Assembly: GCF_011065935.2 (NCBI RefSeq)
Contig: NZ_JAAMNH020000001.1
Coordinates: forward strand, 3,617,001-3,681,000
Source: Clostridium estertheticum
GTDB taxonomy: Bacteria; Bacillota; Clostridia; Clostridiales; Clostridiaceae
Length of the DNA: 64,000 bases
Reading direction: 5' to 3'
Both the position numbers and the translations under genes were made by a program. Below, piece by piece: positions 34,801-42,080 of the stretch (position 1 is its first letter; the number at the start of each line of letters is the position of its first letter). The notes below the pieces were generated by a model. That model saw only the letters and a list, made by a program, of their open reading frames with translations. It did not search any database and was not told where the DNA came from.

Positions 34801-35401
34801 CATCTAGTGATTCTGTATTTATAAGAGAAGCTAGAGTTTCATAATCCCAAGTTTCAATCTTTTGTATTTCGTGAGAAGTTCTAAAACCGTCAAAGAAGTT
34901 TACAAAAGGAAGTTTTCCTTCAATAGCTGTTAAATGAGCAACTGGTGAAAGGTCCATTACTTCTTGTACGCTACCAGACGCAAGTAGTGCAAATCCAGTT
35001 TGTCTTGCAGCCATTACATCTTGATGATCTCCAAAAATATTAAGTGCATGAGTAGTTAACGCTCTAGCAGCTACATGGAATACTCCAGGTAGTAACTCTC
35101 CTGCTATTTTGTACATGTTTGGGATCATTAATAATAATCCTTGAGATGATGTAAAGGTTGTAGTTAATGCTCCTGTTTGAAGTGATCCGTGAACTGCTCC
35201 TGCTGCTCCCGCTTCTGATTGCATTTCCATAATTTTAACTTTTTGACCAAATACATTTTTTGTTTCCTTTGCTGCTAATTCATCACAATACTCTGCCATT
35301 GTTGAAGATGGTGTTATAGGATAAATTGCTGCCACGTCAGTATATGCATAAGCAACGTGTGCTGCTGCTGTATTACCATCCATTGTTTTCATCTTTCTCA
35401 T
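31883..35401 (-). CDS. nifJ: Pyruvate:ferredoxin (flavodoxin) oxidoreductase
   Basis: A single-chain PFOR of about 1172 residues that oxidises pyruvate to acetyl-CoA and CO2 with reduction of ferredoxin. Domain I begins KTMDGNTAAAHVAYAYTDVA with the pyruvate-site Thr in YPITPSSTMAE. Two [4Fe-4S] motifs, CIQCNQCAYVCPH and CTGCGNCAEVCPAKE, lie near residues 690 and 750. A third cluster and the TPP site follow (ACAGCGETPYARL; GDGWAYDIGFGG; DTEVYSNTGGQSSKSTP). The ATG at MRKMKT is chosen because AGAAGG lies 8 nt upstream, inside the first codons of an earlier in-frame ATG. Flavodoxin lies upstream. Confidence 0.97.
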   Translation of the reverse strand: MRKMKTMDGNTAAAHVAYAYTDVAAIYPITPSSTMAEYCDELAAKETKNVFGQKVKIMEMQSEAGAAGAVHGSLQTGALTTTFTSSQGLLLMIPNMYKIAGELLPGVFHVAARALTTHALNIFGDHQDVMAARQTGFALLASGSVQEVMDLSPVAHLTAIEGKLPFVNFFDGFRTSHEIQKIETWDYETLASLINTESLDAFRNHALNPEHPVTRGTAQNPDIYFQGREASNSYYDALPAKVETYMGKINSLIGTDYHLFNYYGAADADRIIIAMGSVCDTIEETIDYLNAKGEKVGVLKVHLFRPFSMEHFFKYIPSTVKKISVLDRTKEPGSIGEPLFQDVRNAYYEKENRPVIVGGRYGLGSKDTTPAQMVSVFENLKAESPKNGFTVGIVDDVTNTSLVTGPEITTTPEGTKECKFWGLGSDGTVGANKSAIKIIGNHTNMYAQAYFAYDSKKSGGITVSHLRFGKKAIKSTYLINAANYVACGNQSYIYKYDVLKGIKDNGTFLLNCIWTPEELEVHLPASMKKYIATHNINFNIIDAVGIAQSIGLGGRTNMIMQSAFFKLADIIPVEDAVKYLKEAVISSYGKKGEKVINMNNAAIDKGIESVVKINVPDSWKQAVDANDTEKEARPDFIKNIADVMNRQEGDSLPVSAFVGIEDGTLQAGTAAFEKRGIAVNVPEWQVDKCIQCNQCAYVCPHAVIRPFLATDAELAKAPESYESKKAAGGKNFEGLNFTIGISLEDCTGCGNCAEVCPAKEKALIMKPYETQSAKIKNWKFEQSLSKKENPMGTATVKGSQFEKPLMEFSGACAGCGETPYARLITQLFGDRMLIANATGCSSIWGGSSPASPYTVNECGQGPAWANSLFEDNAEFGLGMFLGTTQLRDRVELSAVKALTLNTSDALKVAISEWIENKQDAEGSKAATDKMLPLLASEKDNNEALKEIFSKKDHLVKKSQWIFGGDGWAYDIGFGGVDHVLASGEDVNILVMDTEVYSNTGGQSSKSTPTAAIAKFAATGKKTKKKDLGMMAMSYGYVYVAQIAMGADKNQTLKAIKEAEAYKGPSLIIAYAPCINHGIRAGMGCTQFETKRAVESGYWAMYRFNPELKEAGKNPFILDSKEPTTSFREYLMGEVRYSSLAKIYPETAEALFVKTEKDAMERLDSYKRLADQK

Positions 35402-35428
35402 TAATAAACCTTCTTTCATTAATAATAT

Positions 35429-35446
35429 TGTAAAAGTGTTTTACGA
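35429..35446 (-). promoter_or_regulatory. Inverted repeat in the PFOR leader
   Basis: GTAAAA-CAC-TTTTAC on the minus strand (35430-35444), extended imperfectly to about 19 nt, lies about 28 nt before the PFOR start. Its position suits an operator. It resembles Rex-type dyads only loosely, so no regulator is assigned. Confidence 0.4.
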
Positions 35447-35522
35447 AACTTTTTAAAGCTATTTTTTACATTTTCTTGTTTAGTTTGACCATAGGTCGTG
35501 CTTTTATTCAAAATACAAACTA

Positions 35523-35584
35523 AGTAATCTATAGATTACTTATAAATGATTTATAAATAATCTATAGATTACCGAGTCTATAGA
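35523..35584. repeat. Three ATCTATAGAT-centred palindromes between flavodoxin and PFOR
   Basis: A perfect 18-nt palindrome (35523-35540), a 14-nt one (35558-35571) and an 8-nt core (35577-35584) share TCTATAGA. Their centres are 33 and 16 nt apart. They lie about 120-180 nt upstream of PFOR and within 80 nt after the flavodoxin stop. They could be operator sites or a hairpin cluster. Confidence 0.65.
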
Positions 35585-35600
35585 TTTATATTATTTAATG

Positions 35601-36026
35601 TTATTTAACTAAATTTTTTCCCATTTCTTCTGCTTCAACTAGTTGCTGCTTAGAAGGTGCTTCATTAATGGTTAATTTTTGTATAACATTAAATTCATAA
35701 TCGTTCATTTGACTTTCCCATTTGTTCATAAACTCGCCATCATCCCATCCATAAGATCCAAATAATCCAGTAACTTTGTTACCTAGTGGTATCAATTTGA
35801 ATTTATCAATGAAAGGTTGCATTTCCTTTTGTTCTATTCTATTGTTATCCATTGATGGACTTCCGAAAGCAACTACATCTGCCCTAGTTACATCTTCCAC
35901 TGTAGCTTCACTAACTAGTTTAACTAGTACCTCTGCTCCTGCTGCCTCTGCACCTTTAGCTATGTGATTAGCTAGAACCTCAACATTTCCATTATTGCTC
36001 CAATAAATTATTGTCAATTTTCTCAT
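35601..36026 (-). CDS. Flavodoxin
   Basis: A protein of about 141 residues starting MRKLTIIYWSNNGNVEVLA. The FMN phosphate loop SNNGNVE is in the usual position, with GSPSMDNNRIEQ and LFGSYGWDDGEFM as isoalloxazine-contacting loops. It is a short-chain flavodoxin that can replace ferredoxin as the electron acceptor of PFOR, which is encoded next. GGGGTGG precedes the ATG; a GTG three codons upstream overlaps it and is disfavoured. Confidence 0.93.
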   Translation of the reverse strand: MRKLTIIYWSNNGNVEVLANHIAKGAEAAGAEVLVKLVSEATVEDVTRADVVAFGSPSMDNNRIEQKEMQPFIDKFKLIPLGNKVTGLFGSYGWDDGEFMNKWESQMNDYEFNVIQKLTINEAPSKQQLVEAEEMGKNLVK

Positions 36027-36184
36027 TACTACCACCCCATGCTTTCATTATAATAGATAGTTTTAATTACCCTTTAATTATACATCATAATGAAAAATAT
36101 TCAAGTTCTTTGTTATGAATATTGTATAAATATTGCATTATACTTTAATAATTCCTTAATAAAGTATATAACGGCTATTTTTCG

Positions 36185-37582
36185 CTAATTTTCGCCTAAT
36201 TTATACTTTTCCCCACTTTTAATAACTACAGAACTGTAATCTTTTGAATCTAATAGCTCCTTAAAGCTCTTTTGAGCATCTACATCACCATGTACAAGAA
36301 AAATTCTTTTAGGTTTTATCTTCATATGGTCAATCCAATTAATTAAACCATTTCTATCTGCGTGACCAGAAAGTCCTTGCAAATTATATATTGAGGCAGC
36401 TACGGAAATATCTTCCCCGAAAATTTTAACCATTTTATTTCCATCTAAAATCTGTCTACCTAATGTCCCCTCAGCTTGATATCCTACAAATACTATAGAA
36501 TTTTCACTTCTCCATAAACCATGCTTTAAATGATGTTTTATTCTACCTGCATCACACATCCCACTAGTAGATATTATTACCATACCCTTTTGAACCTCAT
36601 TTAATTTCATAGACTCCTCTGCAGAATGAGTAAACTTAAGTCCCGCAAAACTCAGTATATTATTATCATGTTTTTCCATCTCTTTTGCCTCAGCATCAAA
36701 ATATTCTCTGTTATTCTCAAAAATTCTTGTTGCTTTTTCAGCCAGTGGGCTATCCACAACCACAGAGAGGTTTTTAAGCATATCCTCATCAAAATAGGTG
36801 TTCAAGGCATATATAACCTCTTGGGTTCTACCCACTGCAAAGGATGGAATTAGAACATTCCCACCTCTTTCAAAAGTTTCTTTTACTATATTCGCCAGTT
36901 CCTTTAATACATCTTGGAAATTATTATGTACTTTGTCTCCATAGGTAGTTTCCATAATTACATAATCTGCACACTCTATAAATGTAGGATCATTTATAAG
37001 TGGAATGTTAATATTACCTAAGTCGCCACTATAAACAAGTTTTACAGGCGCTTCCCCTTTTTCTTCTACTTGAAGTTCAATAATCGCTGATCCCAGTAAA
37101 TGGCCTGCATCTGCAAATACAATTGTTAAGCCATCAAAAGGTTTTATTTCTTCATTGTAAGGATAACTTTTAAAAAGCTTTAAACACTCTTCTGCACTTT
37201 TTAAGGAATACAAAGGCTCTATAGGCTCTAGCCCTTTTCTTTTAAGCTTCTTATTCTTCCAGGCAACATCCATCTCCTGAATGTGACCACTATCTGGGAG
37301 CATCACCTGGCATAGTTCCATTGTAGCCTTTGTACATAAAATATCACCTTTAAATCCACTCTCATATAATAGTGGGATTCTTCCACTATGATCTATGTGC
37401 GCATGGGATAATATCATTAAATCTATATCTGCTGGGTTAAATCCAAAATTCTGGTTTTTATCTCCCTCTCCATCTCTTCCTTGGTATAATCCACAATCCA
37501 ATAAAATAGTTTTATCTCCTACTCTTAGCATATGGCATGAACCTGTAACACACTCCGCTGCTCCAAAAAAATTAAGTTCCAT
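36185..37582 (-). CDS. Metallo-beta-lactamase / beta-CASP RNase-like protein
   Basis: A 465-residue protein with the MBL metal motif LSHAHIDHSGRIP, a second histidine in ADAGHLLGSAII, Asp in YSGDLGN and a beta-CASP domain (VLIPSFAVGRTQEVIYAL; STSGMCDAGRIKHHL). The C-terminal RMMBL segment contains GLSGHADRNGLINWI and VHGDVDAQKSF. The family comprises RNA-processing exo/endonucleases (YsxJ/CPSF-73 type, COG1236). All metal ligands appear present. The target is unknown. It stands alone between flavodoxin and murG. Confidence 0.9.
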   Translation of the reverse strand: MELNFFGAAECVTGSCHMLRVGDKTILLDCGLYQGRDGEGDKNQNFGFNPADIDLMILSHAHIDHSGRIPLLYESGFKGDILCTKATMELCQVMLPDSGHIQEMDVAWKNKKLKRKGLEPIEPLYSLKSAEECLKLFKSYPYNEEIKPFDGLTIVFADAGHLLGSAIIELQVEEKGEAPVKLVYSGDLGNINIPLINDPTFIECADYVIMETTYGDKVHNNFQDVLKELANIVKETFERGGNVLIPSFAVGRTQEVIYALNTYFDEDMLKNLSVVVDSPLAEKATRIFENNREYFDAEAKEMEKHDNNILSFAGLKFTHSAEESMKLNEVQKGMVIISTSGMCDAGRIKHHLKHGLWRSENSIVFVGYQAEGTLGRQILDGNKMVKIFGEDISVAASIYNLQGLSGHADRNGLINWIDHMKIKPKRIFLVHGDVDAQKSFKELLDSKDYSSVVIKSGEKYKLGEN

Positions 37583-37698
37583 CTTATTCTCCTTTAATTT
37601 ATATTATTATTTTTCACATATAATAAGCAAGGATATATTGTCATAATTACAGTTTACACTTTTTTTGGTTTTTTTATATAATAAATATTATTTAAAAT

Positions 37699-37736
37699 AA
37701 AAAAAGATGAAGAAGTTTTACACTCTTCATCTTTTT
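37699..37736 (-). terminator. Terminator of murG
   Basis: A 13-bp stem AAAAAGATGAAGA/TCTTCATCTTTTT overlaps the murG stop codon. It is followed by a T run on the minus strand and may also act on the plus strand. Confidence 0.85.
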
Positions 37737-38800
37737 CTATATTTTTCTATTAGATTAACTATCAAATCAATGCTATTTTCTGTGTTACTTGTATTCATTT
37801 TCCCAATATATTTTTCTGAGTCATTATACAATTCATTAATTTTCATTTGTAAATATTCAGGAGTTAACTCCTCATCTTGAATAACCATACTATACCCACT
37901 TTTTTCAAAAGATTTGGCATTAAGGATTTGGTCTCCCCTGCTGACACTCGCTGATAGTGGAACTAATAAATTAGGCTTTCTTAATGCTAAAAGTTCAAAA
38001 ATTGCATTTGCGCCTGCTCTTGATACCACAAGATCCGCAGCAGCCAATAAATGAGGTAATTCATTCACTACATATTCAAATTGCACATAGCCAACTTTGT
38101 TTTGAACTGATTTATCCATATTATCCTTGCCACAAATATGAATAATATTATACTTCAAAATCAATTTGTCAAGCTTTGTCCTTATGGCTTCATTTATAAC
38201 TTTAGATCCTAGGCTTCCACCAATAACCAGCAATATTGGTTTTTCATTTTTAAAGTCACATATTTCCTTAGCCTTTATTTTGCTTCCTAGAAATAATTCT
38301 CGCCTTATAGGATTACCAGTTACTACCCCTTTTCCACCTTTTATTTCATTTAAGGCCTCTGGAAAAGTTACACATACCTTTGTGCAATAGGGTGCGGCGA
38401 GTTTATTAGCAAGTCCTGGTGTAATATCACATTCATGTGCAATTACTGGCACCTTGGACAGGTATGCCGCAAGAACCACTGGTACAGAAACAAAACCACC
38501 CTTTGAAAAAACAATATCCGGTTTTTCAATTTTCATTATTTTTTTTGCTTCAAAAATCCCTTTAATTACTTTTAGTGGATCGGAAAAATTCTTTATATCG
38601 AAATACCTTCGAAGTTTCCCACTAGAAATAGGATAATATTTTATATTTTCACCCTCTATTATTTTTCTTTCAATGCCCTCTTTTGTCCCAATATATTGGA
38701 TTTCATAACCTAACATTTTAAGTTTTGGTATAAGTGCAAGATTTGGTGTAACATGTCCTGCTGAACCGCCACCAGTCATTATTATTTTGTGCTTTTCCAC
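37727..38800 (-). CDS. murG: MurG, UDP-GlcNAc:undecaprenyl-PP-MurNAc-peptide transferase
   Basis: A 357-residue GT28 glycosyltransferase that makes lipid II at the inner face of the membrane. Visible motifs are the N-terminal TGGGSAGHVTPNLAL, GGFVSVPVVLAA, HECDITPGLANKL, and the UDP-GlcNAc site SRAGANAIFELLAL with LVPL. The start codon is GTG with AAAGGAG upstream. It is separated from the usual mur/ftsW division cluster, which is not in the window. Confidence 0.95.
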   Translation of the reverse strand: MEKHKIIMTGGGSAGHVTPNLALIPKLKMLGYEIQYIGTKEGIERKIIEGENIKYYPISSGKLRRYFDIKNFSDPLKVIKGIFEAKKIMKIEKPDIVFSKGGFVSVPVVLAAYLSKVPVIAHECDITPGLANKLAAPYCTKVCVTFPEALNEIKGGKGVVTGNPIRRELFLGSKIKAKEICDFKNEKPILLVIGGSLGSKVINEAIRTKLDKLILKYNIIHICGKDNMDKSVQNKVGYVQFEYVVNELPHLLAAADLVVSRAGANAIFELLALRKPNLLVPLSASVSRGDQILNAKSFEKSGYSMVIQDEELTPEYLQMKINELYNDSEKYIGKMNTSNTENSIDLIVNLIEKYRKR

Positions 38801-39023
38801 TTTAACACTCCTTTAAAAAACATGCTTTGCTCAGTTTATTCTACATTATTATATACCAAATTCAATAAAAAGTTCTACTATTTATTAAAAATCGTGTTGT
38901 CCATAATTTTCTAAACAGTATATAATTTTCAAAACTACCCTTCAACTCACTATAATAAAAATGTAATCCCAGGATAAACTACTATCATACCAATAAAAAC
39001 AAAATTAAAAAGGAGGAATTAAA

Positions 39024-39209
39024 ATGGCAAACAGAACATTAGTACCACAAGCTAGAGAGGGATTAAACAAATTTAAAATGGAAGCTGCTCAAGAAGTTGG
39101 AGTTAATTTAACTAATGGTTACAATGGAGATCTTACTTCAAGACAAAACGGTTCTGTAGGCGGACAAATGGTTAAAAAAATGGTTGAGCAATACGAAAAA
39201 AACCTATAA
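39024..39209 (+). CDS. Alpha/beta-type small acid-soluble spore protein (copy 1)
   Basis: A 61-residue SASP, MANRTLVPQAREGLNKFKME..., with the conserved EVGVNL segment and the C-terminal DLTSRQNGSVGGQMVKKMVE DNA-binding block. These proteins coat forespore DNA, give UV resistance, and are degraded by the GPR protease during germination. AAAAAGGAGGAA precedes the ATG. The upstream CATACCA at 38986 could be a sigma-G -10; the -35 is poor. It is the first of three tandem genes and closely similar to copy 2. Confidence 0.96.
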   Translation: MANRTLVPQAREGLNKFKMEAAQEVGVNLTNGYNGDLTSRQNGSVGGQMVKKMVEQYEKNL

Positions 39210-39228
39210 TTTAAATTTTAAATAAGTT

Positions 39229-39263
39229 GAGAGGTATATGCTAGTCATATACCTCTTAATTTT
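39229..39263 (+). terminator. Terminator of SASP copy 1
   Basis: The stem GAGGTATATG/CATATACCTC with loop CTAGT is followed by TTAATTTTGAT. The stem and loop are nearly identical to those after copy 2. Confidence 0.85.
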
Positions 39264-39486
39264 GATATTTTTATCTGAATCATATAAATATATGTATTTT
39301 TTTGATTCATTAAAATATAAGTAATATGTAATTATTTTTCAATTAATTAAGATTTTTCATATAATAACAACAATTAATTTAAAATGTTGTACTTGACTTA
39401 TTTTCCTTCAATATTATATTATATATTTCAAATTTCTACACAAGATACTAACATAACACAAATAAAATATAAAAGGAGGAATTAAA

Positions 39487-39672
39487 ATGTCAAATAGAAC
39501 ATTAGTACCACAAGCTAGAGAAGGGTTAAACAAATTTAAAATGGAAGCTGCAAAGGAAGTTGGAGTTAATTTAACTAATGGTTACAATGGAGATCTTACT
39601 TCTAGACAAAACGGATCTGTAGGCGGACAAATGGTTAAAAAAATGGTAGAACAATACGAAAACAATCTATAA
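39487..39672 (+). CDS. Alpha/beta-type small acid-soluble spore protein (copy 2)
   Basis: A 61-residue protein differing from copy 1 at only a few positions (MSNRT start, EAAKEVG, YENNL end). It has the same ribosome site AAAGGAGGAATTAAA. The upstream CATAACA at 39452 aligns with CATAACA before copy 3 and is a candidate sigma-G -10. Its terminator hairpin matches copy 1. This is a recent tandem duplication, consistent with the high SASP demand in spores. Confidence 0.96.
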   Translation: MSNRTLVPQAREGLNKFKMEAAKEVGVNLTNGYNGDLTSRQNGSVGGQMVKKMVEQYENNL

Positions 39673-39687
39673 TTTAAATTAGTTGTT

Positions 39688-39722
39688 AAAGGGTATATGC
39701 TAGTCATATACCCTTTGATTTT
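39688..39722 (+). terminator. Terminator of SASP copy 2
   Basis: A 12-bp stem AAAGGGTATATG/CATATACCCTTT with the same CTAGT loop as copy 1 runs straight into the TTTGAT repeat, which serves as the T-rich tail. Confidence 0.85.
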
Positions 39723-39767
39723 GATTTTGATTTTGATTTTGATTTTGATTTTGATTTTGATTTTGAT
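39714..39767. repeat. (TTTGAT)9 hexanucleotide microsatellite
   Basis: Nine perfect TTTGAT units extend from the terminator of SASP copy 2. A separate 9-bp unit ATATTTCAT occurs three times at about 39816-39844. The remainder of 39673-39965 is AT-rich and holds the candidate promoter of copy 3. Confidence 0.95.
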
Positions 39768-39965
39768 TTTACGTAAATCTTATAAAAATTTATAGTATCC
39801 TTTCATCTATTTAAAATATTTCATATATTTCATATATTTCATATAACTAAAGTTACAATTTAAAGTTTACTTGCCTTATTTACCACCAATATTCTATTAT
39901 ATATTTTAAGTTTCTGCACAAGATATCATCATAACAAAATAAAATATAAAAGGAGTGATTACCAA

Positions 39966-40148
39966 ATGGCAAACAGAAAATTAGTACCTCAAGCTAGAGC
40001 TGGATTAAATAAATTTAAAATGGAAACTGCAAAAGAACTAGGTGTTAATTTTACAGATTACAATGGTGATTTAACTTCAAGAGAATGTGGCTCTGTTGGT
40101 GGAGAAATGGTTAAAAAAATGGTACAACAGTACGAAGAAAATTTATAA
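39966..40148 (+). CDS. Alpha/beta-type small acid-soluble spore protein (copy 3)
   Basis: A 60-residue, more divergent SASP: MANRKLVPQARAGLNKFKME..., KELGVNFTDYNGDLTSRECG, then VGGEMVKKMVQQYEENL. It carries a Cys in the DNA-binding block where copies 1 and 2 have QNG, and lacks one residue of the central loop. AAAGGAGTGATTACCAA precedes the ATG. The upstream block TTTCTGCACAAGATATCATC resembles the one before copy 2. Confidence 0.95.
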   Translation: MANRKLVPQARAGLNKFKMETAKELGVNFTDYNGDLTSRECGSVGGEMVKKMVQQYEENL

Positions 40149-40167
40149 TGATAGCTAAAATATAATA

Positions 40168-40198
40168 AAGACACAATGACGCAGGTCATTGTGTTTTT
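40168..40198 (+). terminator. Terminator of SASP copy 3
   Basis: The 10-bp stem ACACAATGAC/GTCATTGTGT with GCAG loop is followed by TTTTTAA. Confidence 0.88.
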
Positions 40199-40223
40199 AA
40201 TATTCAGCTTCGAAGAAGATGAT

Positions 40224-41993
40224 TTAACTAAGTTTAAATTCTATGATTTTCAATTGAATAGATTTGTTCCCATTGTACTCATTTATTTGAGGTGTAAAAA
40301 TTAAATCTAGTTTCATTCCTCTTGGATTTCCAAAATAATTCATATAGTCTTGTCCATAGGAATCTTTTAGCATTTCCATAAATTCATCTACTCTATTAAA
40401 AAATATTCCATCAATTGTTTTATTTGTTCCTGGCATTAAAAATTTTATTTTAATTGTATTAGCATTTTTCCCTAATATATCTATTTTTAAAACTGGAATG
40501 TTTTTTTCAGCAAGTAGTGGTGAGGGATTTCCTTTACCATAAGGCTCTAAAAGTTCTAATTCTTCAATTATCCCATAATTTATTCTATTTAGTGGCATTC
40601 TTTCATCGATTCTTACTTTAGGTATAATATCCTCATCCGTTAGCCTGCAGATATAATTTAACTTTTGCCTTAATTTTTCTATATTTTCCTCTTTTATAGA
40701 AAGACCTGCAGCCATTGGGTGTCCTCCAAATTTTAATAGTAGCTCTTCACATTTTATTAATTCCTCAAATAAATTGTATTCTTCAATGGATCTTGCTGAA
40801 CCTTTAGGGTTGTCTCTTCCTTTAGTTAATATTATTGTTGGAACGTTAAAAGTTTCCCTAACACGCCCTGCTACAATTCCTGCGATACTCTCATGAATGG
40901 TATCTTTATAAATTACTAATACTTTGTCATTTCTAAAAGCTGAATGCTGCACAAGCTCAATTACCTTTTCCACATTTTCCGTTGTCATGTCTTGTCTTTT
41001 TTTATTAAGTTCAAATAATGTTTTAGCGAGTTCTGCTGCGCGAGTCTCATCTTCACAAATAAGAAGTTCAACTGAAATAGCCGCTGACTCTAATCTTCCT
41101 GTAGCATTTATGCATGGTCCTATTTGAAACCCAACATGATAGGATTTTATCTCTTTATCAGAAATGTTCAAAATGTCCTTCAAACATTTTAAACCAAGAT
41201 TTTTTGTATTTGTTAACATTCCTAAGGCATTTTTAGCAATTATTCTATTTTCATCAATTAAATCTACCACATCACAAATAGTTCCTATTCCCGCTATTTC
41301 TATAAATTCCACTACAGCTTGTTTATTAATTCCAAGTTTTAAATATAGCGCTTGTACAAATTTAAGTGCAATACCTGCGCCACACAACTGTTTAAAGGGA
41401 TAATTACAATCCACTTGTTTTGGATTAATAACTGCATCCGCTGGAGGAATCTTGAAAGTTCTAAGCCCCCTGCTATCTTCGTCAAAAGATAACTCATGGT
41501 GATCCGTTATTATAACTGTCATTCCTAGTTCTTTTGCCAATTTAACCTGCTCAGTTGCAGCAATTCCATTATCACAAGTCAAAACCACTTCAAAGCCTTC
41601 TGAACTAAGCTTTCTTATTCTATCACTATTTATCCCATAACCTTCAAGTTCCCTATCCGGAACATAGTATTCTACCAGTGCACCACATTTTCTTAATGAT
41701 TTATACATTATAACAGTACTAGTAACACCATCCGCATCATAGTCTCCATATACTACTATTTTTTTCTTGTTTTCAATAGCGAGTTTAATTAATTCTGTGG
41801 CTTTTTCCATATCCTTCATTAAAAATGGATCATATAAATCCTCTAAACTAGCTGTCATAAATTTTTTTATATCTATTTTATTTTGAAATCCCCTATTAAT
41901 TAAAATCTTAGCTATGACCTCACTTACCCCAGAGTCTTTTGCAAGGGTTCTAATGTCTTTAGAGGTACTTCTTATTAACCACTTTTTCTCCAT
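40224..41993 (-). CDS. recJ: RecJ-type single-stranded-DNA exonuclease
   Basis: A 589-residue DHH phosphoesterase. Motifs seen are VVYGDYDADGVTSTV, LTCDNGIAA, IITDHHELS and the DHHA1 glycine motif KFGGHPMAAGLSI, plus IGPCINATGRLESA. It has the OB-like C-terminal domain. RecJ degrades 5' single-stranded ends in recombination and repair. The protein is slightly longer than the minimal core and lacks the extra C-terminal domain of Bacillus RecJ, a common clostridial form. TAGGAGATAAAT precedes the ATG. Confidence 0.92.
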   Translation of the reverse strand: MEKKWLIRSTSKDIRTLAKDSGVSEVIAKILINRGFQNKIDIKKFMTASLEDLYDPFLMKDMEKATELIKLAIENKKKIVVYGDYDADGVTSTVIMYKSLRKCGALVEYYVPDRELEGYGINSDRIRKLSSEGFEVVLTCDNGIAATEQVKLAKELGMTVIITDHHELSFDEDSRGLRTFKIPPADAVINPKQVDCNYPFKQLCGAGIALKFVQALYLKLGINKQAVVEFIEIAGIGTICDVVDLIDENRIIAKNALGMLTNTKNLGLKCLKDILNISDKEIKSYHVGFQIGPCINATGRLESAAISVELLICEDETRAAELAKTLFELNKKRQDMTTENVEKVIELVQHSAFRNDKVLVIYKDTIHESIAGIVAGRVRETFNVPTIILTKGRDNPKGSARSIEEYNLFEELIKCEELLLKFGGHPMAAGLSIKEENIEKLRQKLNYICRLTDEDIIPKVRIDERMPLNRINYGIIEELELLEPYGKGNPSPLLAEKNIPVLKIDILGKNANTIKIKFLMPGTNKTIDGIFFNRVDEFMEMLKDSYGQDYMNYFGNPRGMKLDLIFTPQINEYNGNKSIQLKIIEFKLS

Positions 41994-42080
41994 ATTTATC
42001 TCCTAATTAATTATTATTTCATATTTGGTTCTGAACTTTTATGGACAACAAAACTTAATGGGACCTAACCCTTTATGTCA

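Noticed and set aside
35429..35446. Rex operator upstream of PFOR
   Set aside because: The dyad GTAAAA-CAC-TTTTAC matches the Rex consensus poorly in one arm; kept only as an unnamed inverted repeat.
38963..38992. Firm sigma-G promoter for SASP copy 1
   Set aside because: CATACCA resembles a -10 box, but the -35 GTAAT is poor and is not conserved before copies 2 and 3.
39714..39767. CRISPR array from regular repeats
   Set aside because: The TTTGAT units are contiguous with no spacers, and no cas genes are present.
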